NCBI GenBank assembly: GCA_030431755.1
Contig: JAUIIK010000042.1
Location: 1 to 37,088, forward strand
DNA from: Chloroflexia bacterium
Lineage (GTDB): Bacteria > Chloroflexota > Chloroflexia > Thermomicrobiales > CFX8
Length of the DNA stretch: 37,088 nt
Direction of reading: 5' to 3'
In this document: piece after piece, positions 23,535 to 31,677 of the stretch
Numbering within the stretch: position 1 is the stretch's first letter
Layout: each line of letters begins with the position of its first letter
Position numbers and translations under genes: made by a program
Notes under the pieces: model-generated
Databases searched by the model: none
What the model saw: the letters and a program-made list of their open reading frames with translations, nothing else
What the model was told of the DNA's origin: nothing

Positions 23535-23954
23535 ATGATCATGCCCATGATTTCATCGAACGACCTTGAAGCCGTGCGCGCCTACTACACGGAGCAGCTC
23601 GGCTTTGCCGAGGCGTTTGCCATGCGTGGCCCGGACGGCAATTTGTTCACGCTCTCATTCGCAAGCCCGGCTGGCGCGCCGCTGATGTTCGGATCGCCGA
23701 TGGAGGATGGAGGAGCACTGAACCCGGACGGTCTGTCGCTCTTCGTCCCGAGTGAAGATGTCGACGCCTACCACGACACACTGGCCGCCCGCGACGTCGA
23801 CATCGCCGAGGGCTTGACTGACCAGTTCTGGGGCGACCGCACCTTCGTCGTGCGCGATCCCTGGGGGTTGCACCTGATGTTCGGCCAGACGGTGAACGAG
23901 ATGTCCGCGCCGCCGGAAGGCTTCGAGATGGAGATGCCCCAGCCGGTTAGCTAA
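23535..23954 (+). CDS. Glyoxalase/bleomycin-resistance (VOC) fold protein 2
   Basis: 139 residues with the same layout as its neighbour: ISSNDLEAVRAYYTEQLGFAEAF, GAPLMFGSP, VDAYHDTLAARDVDI, FWGDRTFVVRDPWGLHLMFGQ. The two are diverged paralogues (shared GAPLM, D-V-D-[IV], [YF]WG-[QD]R, and D-P-[FW]-G-x-H-L). ATG 23535 is preceded by AAGGAGG about 10 nt away. Same operon as VOC protein 1 and ended before the small-RNA promoter at 23960. The C terminus (EGFEMEMPQPVS) is acidic and Met-rich. Possibly acts on a product of the Hyu pathway; this is inference from position only. Confidence 0.85.
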   Translation: MIMPMISSNDLEAVRAYYTEQLGFAEAFAMRGPDGNLFTLSFASPAGAPLMFGSPMEDGGALNPDGLSLFVPSEDVDAYHDTLAARDVDIAEGLTDQFWGDRTFVVRDPWGLHLMFGQTVNEMSAPPEGFEMEMPQPVS

Positions 23955-23959
23955 GGGGC

Positions 23960-24003
23960 TTGACGTGAGGTTGCCGGGGCTGTAGTATTAGAACATACGT
24001 TCT
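23960..24003 (+). promoter_or_regulatory. Sigma70-like promoter overlapped by an SOS-box-like operator
   Basis: TTGACG (23960-23965), 17-nt spacer, TAGTAT (23983-23988). Immediately after, AGAAC-ATAC-GTTCT (23990-24003) is a perfect inverted repeat matching the GAAC-N4-GTTC core of LexA boxes of Gram-positive and actinobacterial type. It covers the expected start point near 23995, the position for repression. No plus-strand protein gene follows before 24838. Confidence 0.6.
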
Positions 24004-24090
24004 ACTCCAGTGTGTCCCAGCACACTCACTCTACCCTCCCATTCCCCCTGCGTACCGCCGCCGGTCCCCCATCCGGCGGCGGTGCTCTTT
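23995..24090 (+). ncRNA. Candidate SOS-controlled small RNA
   Basis: A transcript of about 95 nt would begin at the promoter 23960-23988 and end at the hairpin 24055-24084 followed by GCTCTTTATCC. Inside it, GTGTG (24011-24015) pairs with CACAC (24022-24026), then a pyrimidine-rich single-stranded stretch (24027-24054) leads to the terminator. No open frame of note lies within. Alternatively it is a remnant promoter of a lost SOS gene. Prediction only. Confidence 0.35.
24055..24084 (+). terminator. Terminator of the small-RNA candidate
   Basis: ACCGCCGCCGG (24055-24065) pairs perfectly with CCGGCGGCGGT (24074-24084), 8-nt loop, then GCTCTTT. May also end the convergent minus-strand gene (stop at 24106). 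Confidence 0.7.
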
Positions 24091-24105
24091 ATCCAGTGTT
24101 GTGAT

Positions 24106-24762
24106 CTACGGGCACCCCGGGTAGCAAGCGTGCTCGGCGGCGCGAGCCAAGGTGTCGATTAGCAACCACACATCGTTCTGATCGGTCGCGCTGGCGGTGA
24201 ATCGGCGTTCTCCACCAACTGCGCCCCATTCGACAAAGTAATGGCCATCCCGCTCGTACTCCATCCAAACCAGATCGCCGTCTCGCTGGATGTTCGCTCC
24301 GGGGTTTGCCTGCCCCGGGTATGCCCTGGCCACGCTGCGGCCCGCATGCCCCTCAGCGTCATAGATCGCCAGCCCGGTGCGACGTTCGGCGCTCGTTTCG
24401 TGTTCGAAGAGAAGGATCGTCACGTGCGGCGGTAGGCCAACGTCGAAGGGCGCCAACTTCCAGCCCTCAAACAATTCGAGGAATAGCGCGAGCAGCGCTC
24501 GTACCTGTCCATCCTGGCCGCATGCCGCGATGACGTGGAGATTGGCTGGGGCGTTGCCACGGTTGATGGCGCTGAGGTCGATGGTTGGCTGTACCTCAGG
24601 CGATGCCGTCGGTGGAATCATCGTGGGCGTCGGTGGCCCAGAGGTCGGAGTTGGCGTCGGAGCGCCGCAGGCCAGCACGCTTGAACGGGCGTCGTCGTCG
24701 ATGAAGACGAGCAGCAAGGCGACGAGATAGATCAGGGCAAGCACGGTGATGACGCGGCGCAT
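24106..24762 (-). CDS. Membrane-anchored or secreted hypothetical protein
   Basis: 218 residues; not recognised. N terminus RRVITVLALIYLVALLLVFI is one membrane/signal segment, followed by DDDARSSVLACGAP and a Pro/Thr linker (about 34-55: PTPTPTSG, PPTPTMIPPTASP) typical of exported proteins of this group. VLACG resembles a lipobox but lies too far from the hydrophobic core and after acidic residues, so lipidation is doubtful. The remaining ~150 residues are globular with FEGWKLAPFDVGLPPHVTILLFEHETSAERRT visible in parts and a C-terminal CYPGC that could form a disulfide. Divergent from hyuB by 75 nt. Function unknown. Confidence 0.7.
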   Translation of the reverse strand: MRRVITVLALIYLVALLLVFIDDDARSSVLACGAPTPTPTSGPPTPTMIPPTASPEVQPTIDLSAINRGNAPANLHVIAACGQDGQVRALLALFLELFEGWKLAPFDVGLPPHVTILLFEHETSAERRTGLAIYDAEGHAGRSVARAYPGQANPGANIQRDGDLVWMEYERDGHYFVEWGAVGGERRFTASATDQNDVWLLIDTLARAAEHACYPGCP

Positions 24763-24837
24763 GGCGAAGTAGACCGTTCCGAAGTCGTATGATGCTTTCG
24801 AATGTACGGCAATTGCAACGGGATGGGGCCAGGCGGA

Positions 24838-26577
24838 ATGACGACCATCGATCCAATCACGCTCGAGGTCATGTGGAACCGGTTGATTGCGGTCGTCAAC
24901 GAGCAGGCGACGGCGTTGATGCGGACGTCCTTCACAACGATCGTTCGCGAATCAGGAGATCTGTCGGCCGGGGTCTTCGATACCCACGGCAACATGATCG
25001 CCCAGGCGGTGACGGGCACGCCCGGCCACATCAACGCGATGGCCACCTGCATCCACTACTTCCTGGATGTCTATCCAGCCGAGACGCTCGTGCCCGGCGA
25101 CGTGCTGATCACCAACGACCCGCAGAAGACCTCCGGGCACCTGCATGATTTCACCGTCATCACACCAATCTTCCAGGGCGATCAGCTCGTCGCGTTCTTT
25201 GGCAACACCTGCCACGTCCTCGATATTGGCGGGCGCGGGCTGACGACCGATGCGCGCTCGGTCTATGAAGAAGGGCTCTTCGTCCCGATTACCAAGCTCT
25301 ACGACGCCGGCGTCGAGAATGCCGAGCTGGTGAAGCTCATCGCCGCCAACGTGCGAACGCCCGAGCCGGTGCTGGGCGACATCCACGCTCAGGTCGCCGG
25401 CAATGAAGTCGGTGGACGCCGGTTGCTGGAGTTCATGGAGGAGTTCGCACTCGAATCAATCGACCCGCTTGGCGCGGAGATCATCGAGCGCTCCGAGCGG
25501 GCCATGCGGGAGGCGATCTCCAAACTCCCGGATGGTTTCTATACGAAATTCGACTACTCCGACGGCTACGAAGAGCCGGTCCGGATGGAGGTCTCAATCG
25601 AGAAGCGCGGCGACGAGCTGTGGGTCGATTGGGCCGGTTCGAGCCCCGAGAGTAAGTACGGCATCAACGTTGTCCTCAACTACACCCATGCCTACACGAC
25701 CTACGCGCTCAAGTGCGCGCTCGCGCCGGAGGTTCCGAACAACGAGGGGTCGTTCAGACCGGTCCATGTCGCCGCGCCGGAGGGCTGCATTCTCAATGCC
25801 CAGCATCCCGCGCCGGTCGGCTCGCGCTCGATCATCGGCCACTTTCTGCCGGGCGTGATCTTCGGTGCGCTGGCGGACGCGTTGCCGGGGCAGGTGATGG
25901 CAGATGGCGCGGCCAACATTTGGATCAACCAGTTCACCGGCGAGATCGACGACTCGAACCGCGCCTACACCTCGGGTTCGGGCGCGTCGCGGACCTGGAC
26001 CTATGTCTGGTTCTCAGCCGGCGGCACCGGCGCGCGGCCGACGAAGGATGGCATCGGCGCGACAGCGTTTCCGAGCGGTATCTCGGGCGTGCCCGCCGAG
26101 GTCATCGAGCAGCTCTCGCCCATCGTCATGCACCGCCGCGAGTTCCGCCAGGACTCCGGCGGGGCCGGCAAGTTTCGCGGTGGCGTCGGCCAGACGATGG
26201 AGGTCTCGGTGCGCGGTGAACGGTCCTATACCCTCGCGCCACTCTTCGACCGTACACGCTATGCCGCCGAAGGTTATTCCGGTGGCCAGGCGGGCGCATA
26301 TGGCCGGATTACGACCTCCACCGGCGAGGAGCTGGCCTCGAAAGGCGAGCGTGAGTTTACGCCCAACATGCGGGTGACACTCGATCTACCGGGTGGTGGC
26401 GGCTTCTACGATCCCCATGAACGCGACCCGGAGAACGTTGCGGCAGATGTCGCCGACGGCCTCGTGTCGGTCGAGGCGGCGCGTGATGACTATGGCGTTG
26501 TGCTCGACCCCGCGACACTGCGGGTAGACCTCGAGGCCACCCGGCAGGCGCGGTCCGCAAGCGCAAACGAGGCGTGA
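24838..26577 (+). CDS. hyuB: Hydantoinase/oxoprolinase family protein, HyuB-type subunit
   Basis: 579 residues, normal for HyuB. Family text: IDPITLEVMWNRLIAVVNEQ, MRTSFTTIVRESGDLSAGVFD, GTPGHINAM, VLITNDPQKTSGHLHDFTVITP, TCHVLDIGGRGL, EEGLFVPITKLY, and LVRDIRA-like NVRTPEPVLGDIHAQVAG; near the end DSGGAGKFRGGVGQ and LPGGGGFYDP. Works with HyuA on cyclic amides or related substrates. ATG 24838 is chosen (AGG shortly upstream, family-like MTTIDPITLEV); an ATG at 24802 adds 12 residues. TATGAT at 24788-24793 is a possible -10. Last gene before the binding-protein array. Confidence 0.93.
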   Translation: MTTIDPITLEVMWNRLIAVVNEQATALMRTSFTTIVRESGDLSAGVFDTHGNMIAQAVTGTPGHINAMATCIHYFLDVYPAETLVPGDVLITNDPQKTSGHLHDFTVITPIFQGDQLVAFFGNTCHVLDIGGRGLTTDARSVYEEGLFVPITKLYDAGVENAELVKLIAANVRTPEPVLGDIHAQVAGNEVGGRRLLEFMEEFALESIDPLGAEIIERSERAMREAISKLPDGFYTKFDYSDGYEEPVRMEVSIEKRGDELWVDWAGSSPESKYGINVVLNYTHAYTTYALKCALAPEVPNNEGSFRPVHVAAPEGCILNAQHPAPVGSRSIIGHFLPGVIFGALADALPGQVMADGAANIWINQFTGEIDDSNRAYTSGSGASRTWTYVWFSAGGTGARPTKDGIGATAFPSGISGVPAEVIEQLSPIVMHRREFRQDSGGAGKFRGGVGQTMEVSVRGERSYTLAPLFDRTRYAAEGYSGGQAGAYGRITTSTGEELASKGEREFTPNMRVTLDLPGGGGFYDPHERDPENVAADVADGLVSVEAARDDYGVVLDPATLRVDLEATRQARSASANEA

Positions 26578-26987
26578 GCATCGACTGCCACAACCGGCTG
26601 CGGCGTGCGATATGCGCGGGGCGTCGCTGCGCGTCTGCACCCACGCAGGTAACTCGCGTATACTAGGCAACTGACAACGACAACCTAGACATCGGAGCGC
26701 GTCGAGGGGGACGGGCGCTGATTCTGTCGTTATGTGTTCGTATCCGGGAGAGGAGCATCGCCGGAGAAGGACTTTGCTGGATGCCGTCGGCTCTTGTCGT
26801 CCAGGCGTGTCGTCGTGATTCGGGGATGATCGCGGCGCGCAAGTATGTGTTGCTGCTATTGCTGTGTTACCCCATGTGATCTTCAGTTTCCTGAATCTTG
26901 GGTCCTCATGGTTGATGGTGGATGCGCTCGCGCCTCGCGATGGCGTGCAGGCGGTTGTGGAAGCTGTTTGGATACTCAGGAGATTGC
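26578..26987 (+). other. Leader region of solute-binding protein gene 1 (410 nt)
   Basis: No long gene. CTGCG (26627-26631)/CGCAG (26644-26648) forms a hairpin after hyuB, then GCGTATACT with TATACT at 26659-26664 (candidate -10; TGCACC 17 nt upstream is a weak -35). GAGAGGAG occurs at 26748-26755. A possible 17-residue leader peptide MIAARKYVLLLLLCYPM (26826-26879) with five consecutive Leu codons lies 108 nt before the gene, without a good ribosome-binding site. Confidence 0.4.
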
Positions 26988-28967
26988 ATGGAGGATGAAA
27001 CCTTGACCCAGCACCAAAGCAAGATAGACGAACTGCGCGAGCGCGCGCTCGCCGGCGGCATGAATCGCCGCGATGTGCTCAAGCGCAGTCTTGCGCTCGG
27101 CTTGAGCGCTCCGGTTATTGCCGGTCTGCTCGCTGCCTGTGGCGGCGATGACGACGACGATGATGACGATGATGACGATAGCGGCGCCGCAGCGACGAAC
27201 ACTCCGGAAAGCTCTGACGGTGGCGACGACGACGCGACCGAGCCGCCCTCTGCGCCGGGCGCGAACCAGGATGCCACGGCAACTGCGGAAGCCCAGGCGG
27301 ACGAGCCGACCGAAGAAGAGATGGCCGACGACCCCACCCCAACCGAGGAATCGTCTGAGCCGATGACCCGTGGCGGTGGCGGCAAGATCACCTTGCTCTA
27401 CTGGCAAGCTCCGACGATCCTCAACATGCACCTGGGCCAGGGCACGAAGGACTTCCACGCCGGCCAGGTCGTGCTGGAGCCGCTGGCGTACCTGGGTGTT
27501 GGCGAAGAGCCGATCCTCGTGCTGGCGGCCGAGTGGCCGTCGGTTGAAGCGGGCACGCTCGACCCTGACGGCAACTTCGTCATCTGGAAGCTCAAAGAAG
27601 GCGTCGTCTGGCACGACGGCGAACCCTTCTCTGCTGAGGATGTCGCCTTTACCTATGACTACATCTCGAACGAGGAGACGACTGCGACGACACTGGGCAC
27701 TTACGCGGCTGTGGAGTCCGTGGAAGTCGTCGATGAGTACACCGTGCAGGTGAATTTCTCGAGCCCCAACCCGGCCTGGTTCGATGTCTTTGTCGGAAGC
27801 AACGGGCCAATCATTCCGAAGCACGTTCTCGAGGATCAGGTTGGCGCGGCAGCCCGCGATGCTGAGTTCAACCTCAACCCGATCGGCACCGGCGCATGGA
27901 AGGTGCGCGAATTCCTGCCCGGCGACACCGTCCTCTACGACATCAACGAGGATTACCATATCGAAGGCATTCCGTACTTCGACGAAGTGGAGATCAAGGG
28001 CGGCGGCGACGCCACCTCGGCCGCCCGTGCCGTCATGGTGACCGGCGAAGCTGACTGGGCCTGGAACCTCCAGGTCGAGCCGGAGATCCTCGAACAGATG
28101 GAGTCCGACGGCGGCGAGGGGCGCCTGGTGGCGACGCCAGGCACGAGCGCTGAGCGGATCATGATCAACTTCGCCGACCCGAACACCGAGGTCGACGGCG
28201 CGTTCTCCGAGCCGACGACCCAGCACCCGATCTGGCAGCACAAGGAAGCCCGCGAGGCGCTGAACCTCGCGATCCAGCGCGACCTGATCGCTACTCAGCT
28301 CTACGGCGCTGCCGGTGTCGCGACCGGCGATACACTCAACGTGCCCGCGAGCTTCAAGCTCAACTGGCCGTGGGAATACAACATGGATGCCGCCGCCGAG
28401 AAGCTGGCCGAGATCGACTTCCCGGACGCCTTCGACAGCACGAACATCCTCTACTCGACGTCTGTCAACTCGGTCCGGCAGAAGAATCAGGAGATCGTAA
28501 AAGCTGATCTCGAGACGCTGGGCTTCTCCGTGGAGCTCAAGAGCGTCGATTCCGGTGTCTTCTTCTCGTCTGACGCCGGCAACCCGGACACCTACGGCCA
28601 CCACTACGCCGACATGGAGATGTACACCAACGGCCCGAGCTCGCCGTACCCGGTCGCCTGGGCGGAGCGCTATCGTTCAGACGATATCGCCCAGCAGTCG
28701 AACAACTGGTCAGGGACGAACATCACCCGTTGGAACAACCCGGACTTCGACGCGCTGCACGATCGTGCCAAGACGGCGATCGACGAACAGGAGCAGATTG
28801 ATATCTGGACTGAGATGATGAGTCTCGTATACACCGACATCGTCGAGGTGCCGATTGTCTGGCGTGGCGGTGCGGCGGCAGTCCACAACCGCATCGCCTG
28901 GGTTGAAGACGTTAGCCCGTGGACACCGACGCCGATCGATCAGCTGAAGTACTGGACACTCGCCTAG
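26988..28967 (+). CDS. Tat lipoprotein solute-binding protein 1, family 5 (peptide type)
   Basis: 659 residues. Twin-arginine signal NRRDVLKRSLALGLSAPV (RR at 27-28) with lipobox LLAAC, Cys51 as the lipidated residue; then GG and 11 consecutive Asp (27147-27179), an acidic Glu/Thr/Pro linker to about 125 ending EPMTRGGGGKIT. The SBP_bac_5 domain follows: VLEPLAYL, FVIWKLKEGVVWHDGEPFSAEDVAFTYDY (split motif WxDGxPFxAxDVxFT), GTGAWKVREFLPGDTV, IWQHKEAREALNLAIQRD. Binds a solute outside the cell for an ABC importer. ATG 26988 has AGGAG 5 nt upstream. First of four tandem paralogues; closest to copy 2 in the binding domain. Solute unknown; peptides are the family default. Confidence 0.93.
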   Translation: MEDETLTQHQSKIDELRERALAGGMNRRDVLKRSLALGLSAPVIAGLLAACGGDDDDDDDDDDDSGAAATNTPESSDGGDDDATEPPSAPGANQDATATAEAQADEPTEEEMADDPTPTEESSEPMTRGGGGKITLLYWQAPTILNMHLGQGTKDFHAGQVVLEPLAYLGVGEEPILVLAAEWPSVEAGTLDPDGNFVIWKLKEGVVWHDGEPFSAEDVAFTYDYISNEETTATTLGTYAAVESVEVVDEYTVQVNFSSPNPAWFDVFVGSNGPIIPKHVLEDQVGAAARDAEFNLNPIGTGAWKVREFLPGDTVLYDINEDYHIEGIPYFDEVEIKGGGDATSAARAVMVTGEADWAWNLQVEPEILEQMESDGGEGRLVATPGTSAERIMINFADPNTEVDGAFSEPTTQHPIWQHKEAREALNLAIQRDLIATQLYGAAGVATGDTLNVPASFKLNWPWEYNMDAAAEKLAEIDFPDAFDSTNILYSTSVNSVRQKNQEIVKADLETLGFSVELKSVDSGVFFSSDAGNPDTYGHHYADMEMYTNGPSSPYPVAWAERYRSDDIAQQSNNWSGTNITRWNNPDFDALHDRAKTAIDEQEQIDIWTEMMSLVYTDIVEVPIVWRGGAAAVHNRIAWVEDVSPWTPTPIDQLKYWTLA

Positions 28968-29002
28968 CGCCTGGCGCAGCGACAACCCAGAGATTCACGG
29001 GC

Positions 29003-29045
29003 CAACGGCCGGGGGCATCCAGTTCCCGGCCGTTGTTCGTATACT
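29003..29045 (+). promoter_or_regulatory. Terminator of copy 1 joined to candidate promoter of copy 2
   Basis: Stem CAACGGCCGGG (29003-29013)/CCCGGCCGTTG (29025-29035), perfect. The loop holds CATCCAG (29016-29022), exactly 17 nt before TATACT (29040-29045). The same loop, spacing and TATAC appear after copies 2 and 3. Terminator is well supported; promoter function is inferred from conservation, as CATCCAG is not like TTGACA. Confidence 0.6.
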
Positions 29046-29332
29046 TCAACGTAGCCACGCCTATGCGTATATGGCTATAGAAAATATTGCCCATATGACG
29101 AAAGGGGGATGAACTCAGGCAGGGTTTTGAAGAGCAACAGGCTGCGGCTAGGTCTTCACAGCACCTCTCACGGCCGCCACCACATACGCTCTCGAAATCC
29201 CCGCACGTTGCGAATTGGTCTGCGTCTGGCGTTGACGGCCGACGTTGGCTGAGTGACACAGCGCGTTATGCGTCTCCCGGCGACGGTCGCCGGGGCAATG
29301 CGCTTGTAGTGTCCTTGAATCTAGGAGAATGA
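29046..29332 (+). other. Leader region of solute-binding protein gene 2
   Basis: Gap between copies 1 and 2 totals 365 nt. After the terminator/promoter module it contains a tight 8-bp hairpin CCCGGCGA-CGG-TCGCCGGG (29276-29294) about 40 nt before the start codon. A weak 47-codon frame from 29109 is Arg-rich and not convincing. Confidence 0.4.
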
Positions 29333-31294
29333 ATGTCTAACGGCATAACAAAGTCGATCGACGAGCTCTGGTCCGGTATTCACGCCGGAACACTCAACCG
29401 CCGGACGGTGCTCAAGCGCAGCCTTGCCCTGGGCCTTAGCGCGCCGGTCATTGCCGGCCTGCTTGCCGCCTGCGGTGACGATGATGACGATGACGATGAT
29501 GACAACGGCGACGATGCCACCACGCCCGACGACAGCGGCAGTGGCGACGACGCAACGCCGACCGAAGGCGCATCCGCACCAGGCGCGAACGCCGGCGCGA
29601 CCCAGACGGCCGAAGCGGCCGGCGGTGAAGCGACCGAAGATGAGGGCGGCTCCGACGACGAGGCGACGCCGACCGAGGATTCCGGCGAGCCGATGACCCG
29701 TGGCGGCGGCGGCAAGATCACGTTGCTCTACTGGCAAGCCCCGACGATCCTCAATCTGCACCTTGGCCAGGGTACGAAGGACTTCCACGCCGGTCAGGTC
29801 TGCCTGGAACCGCTTGCCTACCTCGATCAGAACACCCAGCCGATCCTCGTGCTGGCGGCCGAGTGGCCGTCGGTCGAAGCGGGCACGCTCGACCCTGACG
29901 GCAACTTCGTCATCTGGAAGCTCAAGGAGAACGTCGTCTGGCACGACGGCGAGCCCTTCACCGCCGAAGACGTCGCCTTCACCTACGACTACATCTCGAA
30001 CGAGGAGACGACCGCGACGACGCTGGGCACCTACGCGCCGGTTGAGAGCGTCGAGGTTGTGGACGAGTACACGGTCCAGATCAACTTCTCCAGCCCCAAC
30101 CCGGCCTGGTTTGACGCGTTCGTCGGCGACAATGGCGCGATCCTGCCCAAGCACATCCTGGAAGACCAGGTTGGCACGGCAGCCCGCGACGCCGAGTTCA
30201 ACCTCAACCCGATCGGCACCGGCCCGTGGATGGTCTCCGAGTTCCGTCCCGGTGACACGGTCCTCTACACAATCAATGAGGATTATCACATCGAGGGTCT
30301 GCCCTACTTCGACGAGGTCGAGATCAAGGGCGGTGGCGACGCCACCTCGGCCGCTCGCGCGGTCATGGTGACGGGCGAAGCCGACTGGGCCTGGAATCTC
30401 CAGGTCGAGCCGGAGATCCTCGAACAGATGGAGTCCGATGGCGGCGAAGGCGTCTTGCTCGCTATCCCCGGCACCAGCGCCGAGCGGATCATGATCAACT
30501 TCGCCGACCCGAACACCGAGGTCGACGGCGCGTTCTCCGAGCCGACGACCCAGCACCCGATCTGGCAGCACAAGGAAGCCCGCGAAGCGCTCAACCTGGC
30601 GATCCAGCGCGACGTTATCGCCACCCAGCTCTACGGTGCTGCCGGTGTCGCGACCGGTGATACGCTCAATGTCCCGGCCGACTTCAAGCTCAACTGGCCG
30701 TGGGAGTACAACATGGACGCGGCGGCTGAGAAGCTGGCCGAGATCGACTTCCCGAATGCCTTCGACAGCACGAACATTCTCTATTCGACGTCGGTCAACT
30801 CGGTCCGGCAGAAGAACCAGGAGATCGTCAAGGCTGACCTCGAGACGCTGGGCTTCTCGGTCGAGCTGAAGAGCGTCGATTCCGGTGTCTTCTTCTCGTC
30901 TGATGCCGGCAACCCGGACACCTACGGGCATCACTACGCCGACATGGAGATGTACACCAACGGGCCGACCAGCCCGTATCCGGTCTCCTGGGCCGAGCGC
31001 TATCGTTCGGACGACATCGCCCAGCAGTCGAACAACTGGTCAGGGACGAACATCACCCGTTGGAACAACCCGGACTTCGACGCGCTGCACGATCGTGCCA
31101 AGACGGCGATCGACGAGCAGGATCAGGTCGACATCTGGACCGAGATGATGACGCTTGTCTATGAGGACATCGTCGAGGTGCCGATTGTCTGGCGTGGCGG
31201 CGCGGCGGCGGTTCACAACCGCATCGCCTGGACTTCGGTTGGCCCGTGGCAGCCGAGCCCGATCGACGACTTGAAGTACTGGACGCTGGCCTAA
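29333..31294 (+). CDS. Tat lipoprotein solute-binding protein 2, family 5 (peptide type)
   Basis: 653 residues. Tat motif NRRTVLKRSL (RR 23-24), lipobox LLAAC with Cys47, then G and nine Asp (29477-29503), and a linker differing from copies 1 and 3 (PGANAGATQTAEAAGGEATE). The binding domain is nearly identical to copy 1 over long runs, for example GGDATSAARAVMVTGEADW and YGHHYADMEMYTNGP, and shares PKHILEDQ and NWSGTNITRWNNPDFD with it rather than with copies 3/4. ATG 29333 has AGGAG 5-6 nt upstream; the ATG four bases earlier meets a stop at once. It is probably a second-specificity or differently regulated version of copy 1. Confidence 0.93.
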   Translation: MSNGITKSIDELWSGIHAGTLNRRTVLKRSLALGLSAPVIAGLLAACGDDDDDDDDDNGDDATTPDDSGSGDDATPTEGASAPGANAGATQTAEAAGGEATEDEGGSDDEATPTEDSGEPMTRGGGGKITLLYWQAPTILNLHLGQGTKDFHAGQVCLEPLAYLDQNTQPILVLAAEWPSVEAGTLDPDGNFVIWKLKENVVWHDGEPFTAEDVAFTYDYISNEETTATTLGTYAPVESVEVVDEYTVQINFSSPNPAWFDAFVGDNGAILPKHILEDQVGTAARDAEFNLNPIGTGPWMVSEFRPGDTVLYTINEDYHIEGLPYFDEVEIKGGGDATSAARAVMVTGEADWAWNLQVEPEILEQMESDGGEGVLLAIPGTSAERIMINFADPNTEVDGAFSEPTTQHPIWQHKEAREALNLAIQRDVIATQLYGAAGVATGDTLNVPADFKLNWPWEYNMDAAAEKLAEIDFPNAFDSTNILYSTSVNSVRQKNQEIVKADLETLGFSVELKSVDSGVFFSSDAGNPDTYGHHYADMEMYTNGPTSPYPVSWAERYRSDDIAQQSNNWSGTNITRWNNPDFDALHDRAKTAIDEQDQVDIWTEMMTLVYEDIVEVPIVWRGGAAAVHNRIAWTSVGPWQPSPIDDLKYWTLA

Positions 31295-31342
31295 CCCCAA
31301 CGCTCCTTTGGGGTAGCGAGCACACGAGCATGTGACACGCGC

Positions 31343-31383
31343 GAGGCCGCGGGCATCCAGCCTGCGGCCTCCGTGCGTATACC
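31343..31383 (+). promoter_or_regulatory. Terminator of copy 2 joined to candidate promoter of copy 3
   Basis: Stem GAGGCCGCGGG (31343-31353)/CCTGCGGCCTC (31361-31371) with one G-U pair. Loop is CATCCAG (31354-31360), again exactly 17 nt before TATACC (31378-31383). Confidence 0.6.
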
Positions 31384-31677
31384 TAACCAGCGGCTCTCAT
31401 AGAGGTGTGAGAGTTGCCCGTGCCTTGAACAACCGAGAGGAGGCTGTGAGGAGAGATCCGATCGTGCATCGGTTCTCCGAGGGGGATTCGCTGATTTGAC
31501 AGTTGGCGCGGCCAGCATGGCCTGACGCCGGCGCACAGGTGCCGACACGCTCCTGCATTGTGACCGGTGATAGCCCATGTGGCGTGATGGGTGCGATACG
31601 TCGCGCGCCGTAGCGAGACCGGAAGCTTGTCACCTCCGGATCGCTGTCATCGTTTGATGCAAACAAGGAGCATGCTC
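31384..31677 (+). other. Leader region of solute-binding protein gene 3
   Basis: Gap between copies 2 and 3 is 383 nt. Contains GAGAGGAGG (31435-31443) and directly after it a nested hairpin GGAGA (31450-31454), CCGAT (31458-31462), ATCGG (31468-31472), TCTCC (31474-31478). No convincing gene. Confidence 0.4.

Noticed and set aside
26976-28604. 542-codon open frame on the minus strand opposite binding-protein gene 1 (and a 537-codon one at 29321-30934)
   Set aside because: Antisense shadow of GC-rich codons in strongly supported genes; low-complexity Arg/Val/Asp text and no domain. Its presence opposite two paralogues simply reflects their similarity.
31446-31499. 17-codon GTG frame after GAGAGGAGG in leader 3
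   Set aside because: The purine run ends only 2 nt before the GTG, too close for initiation, and the matching position in leader 4 gives just six unlike codons.
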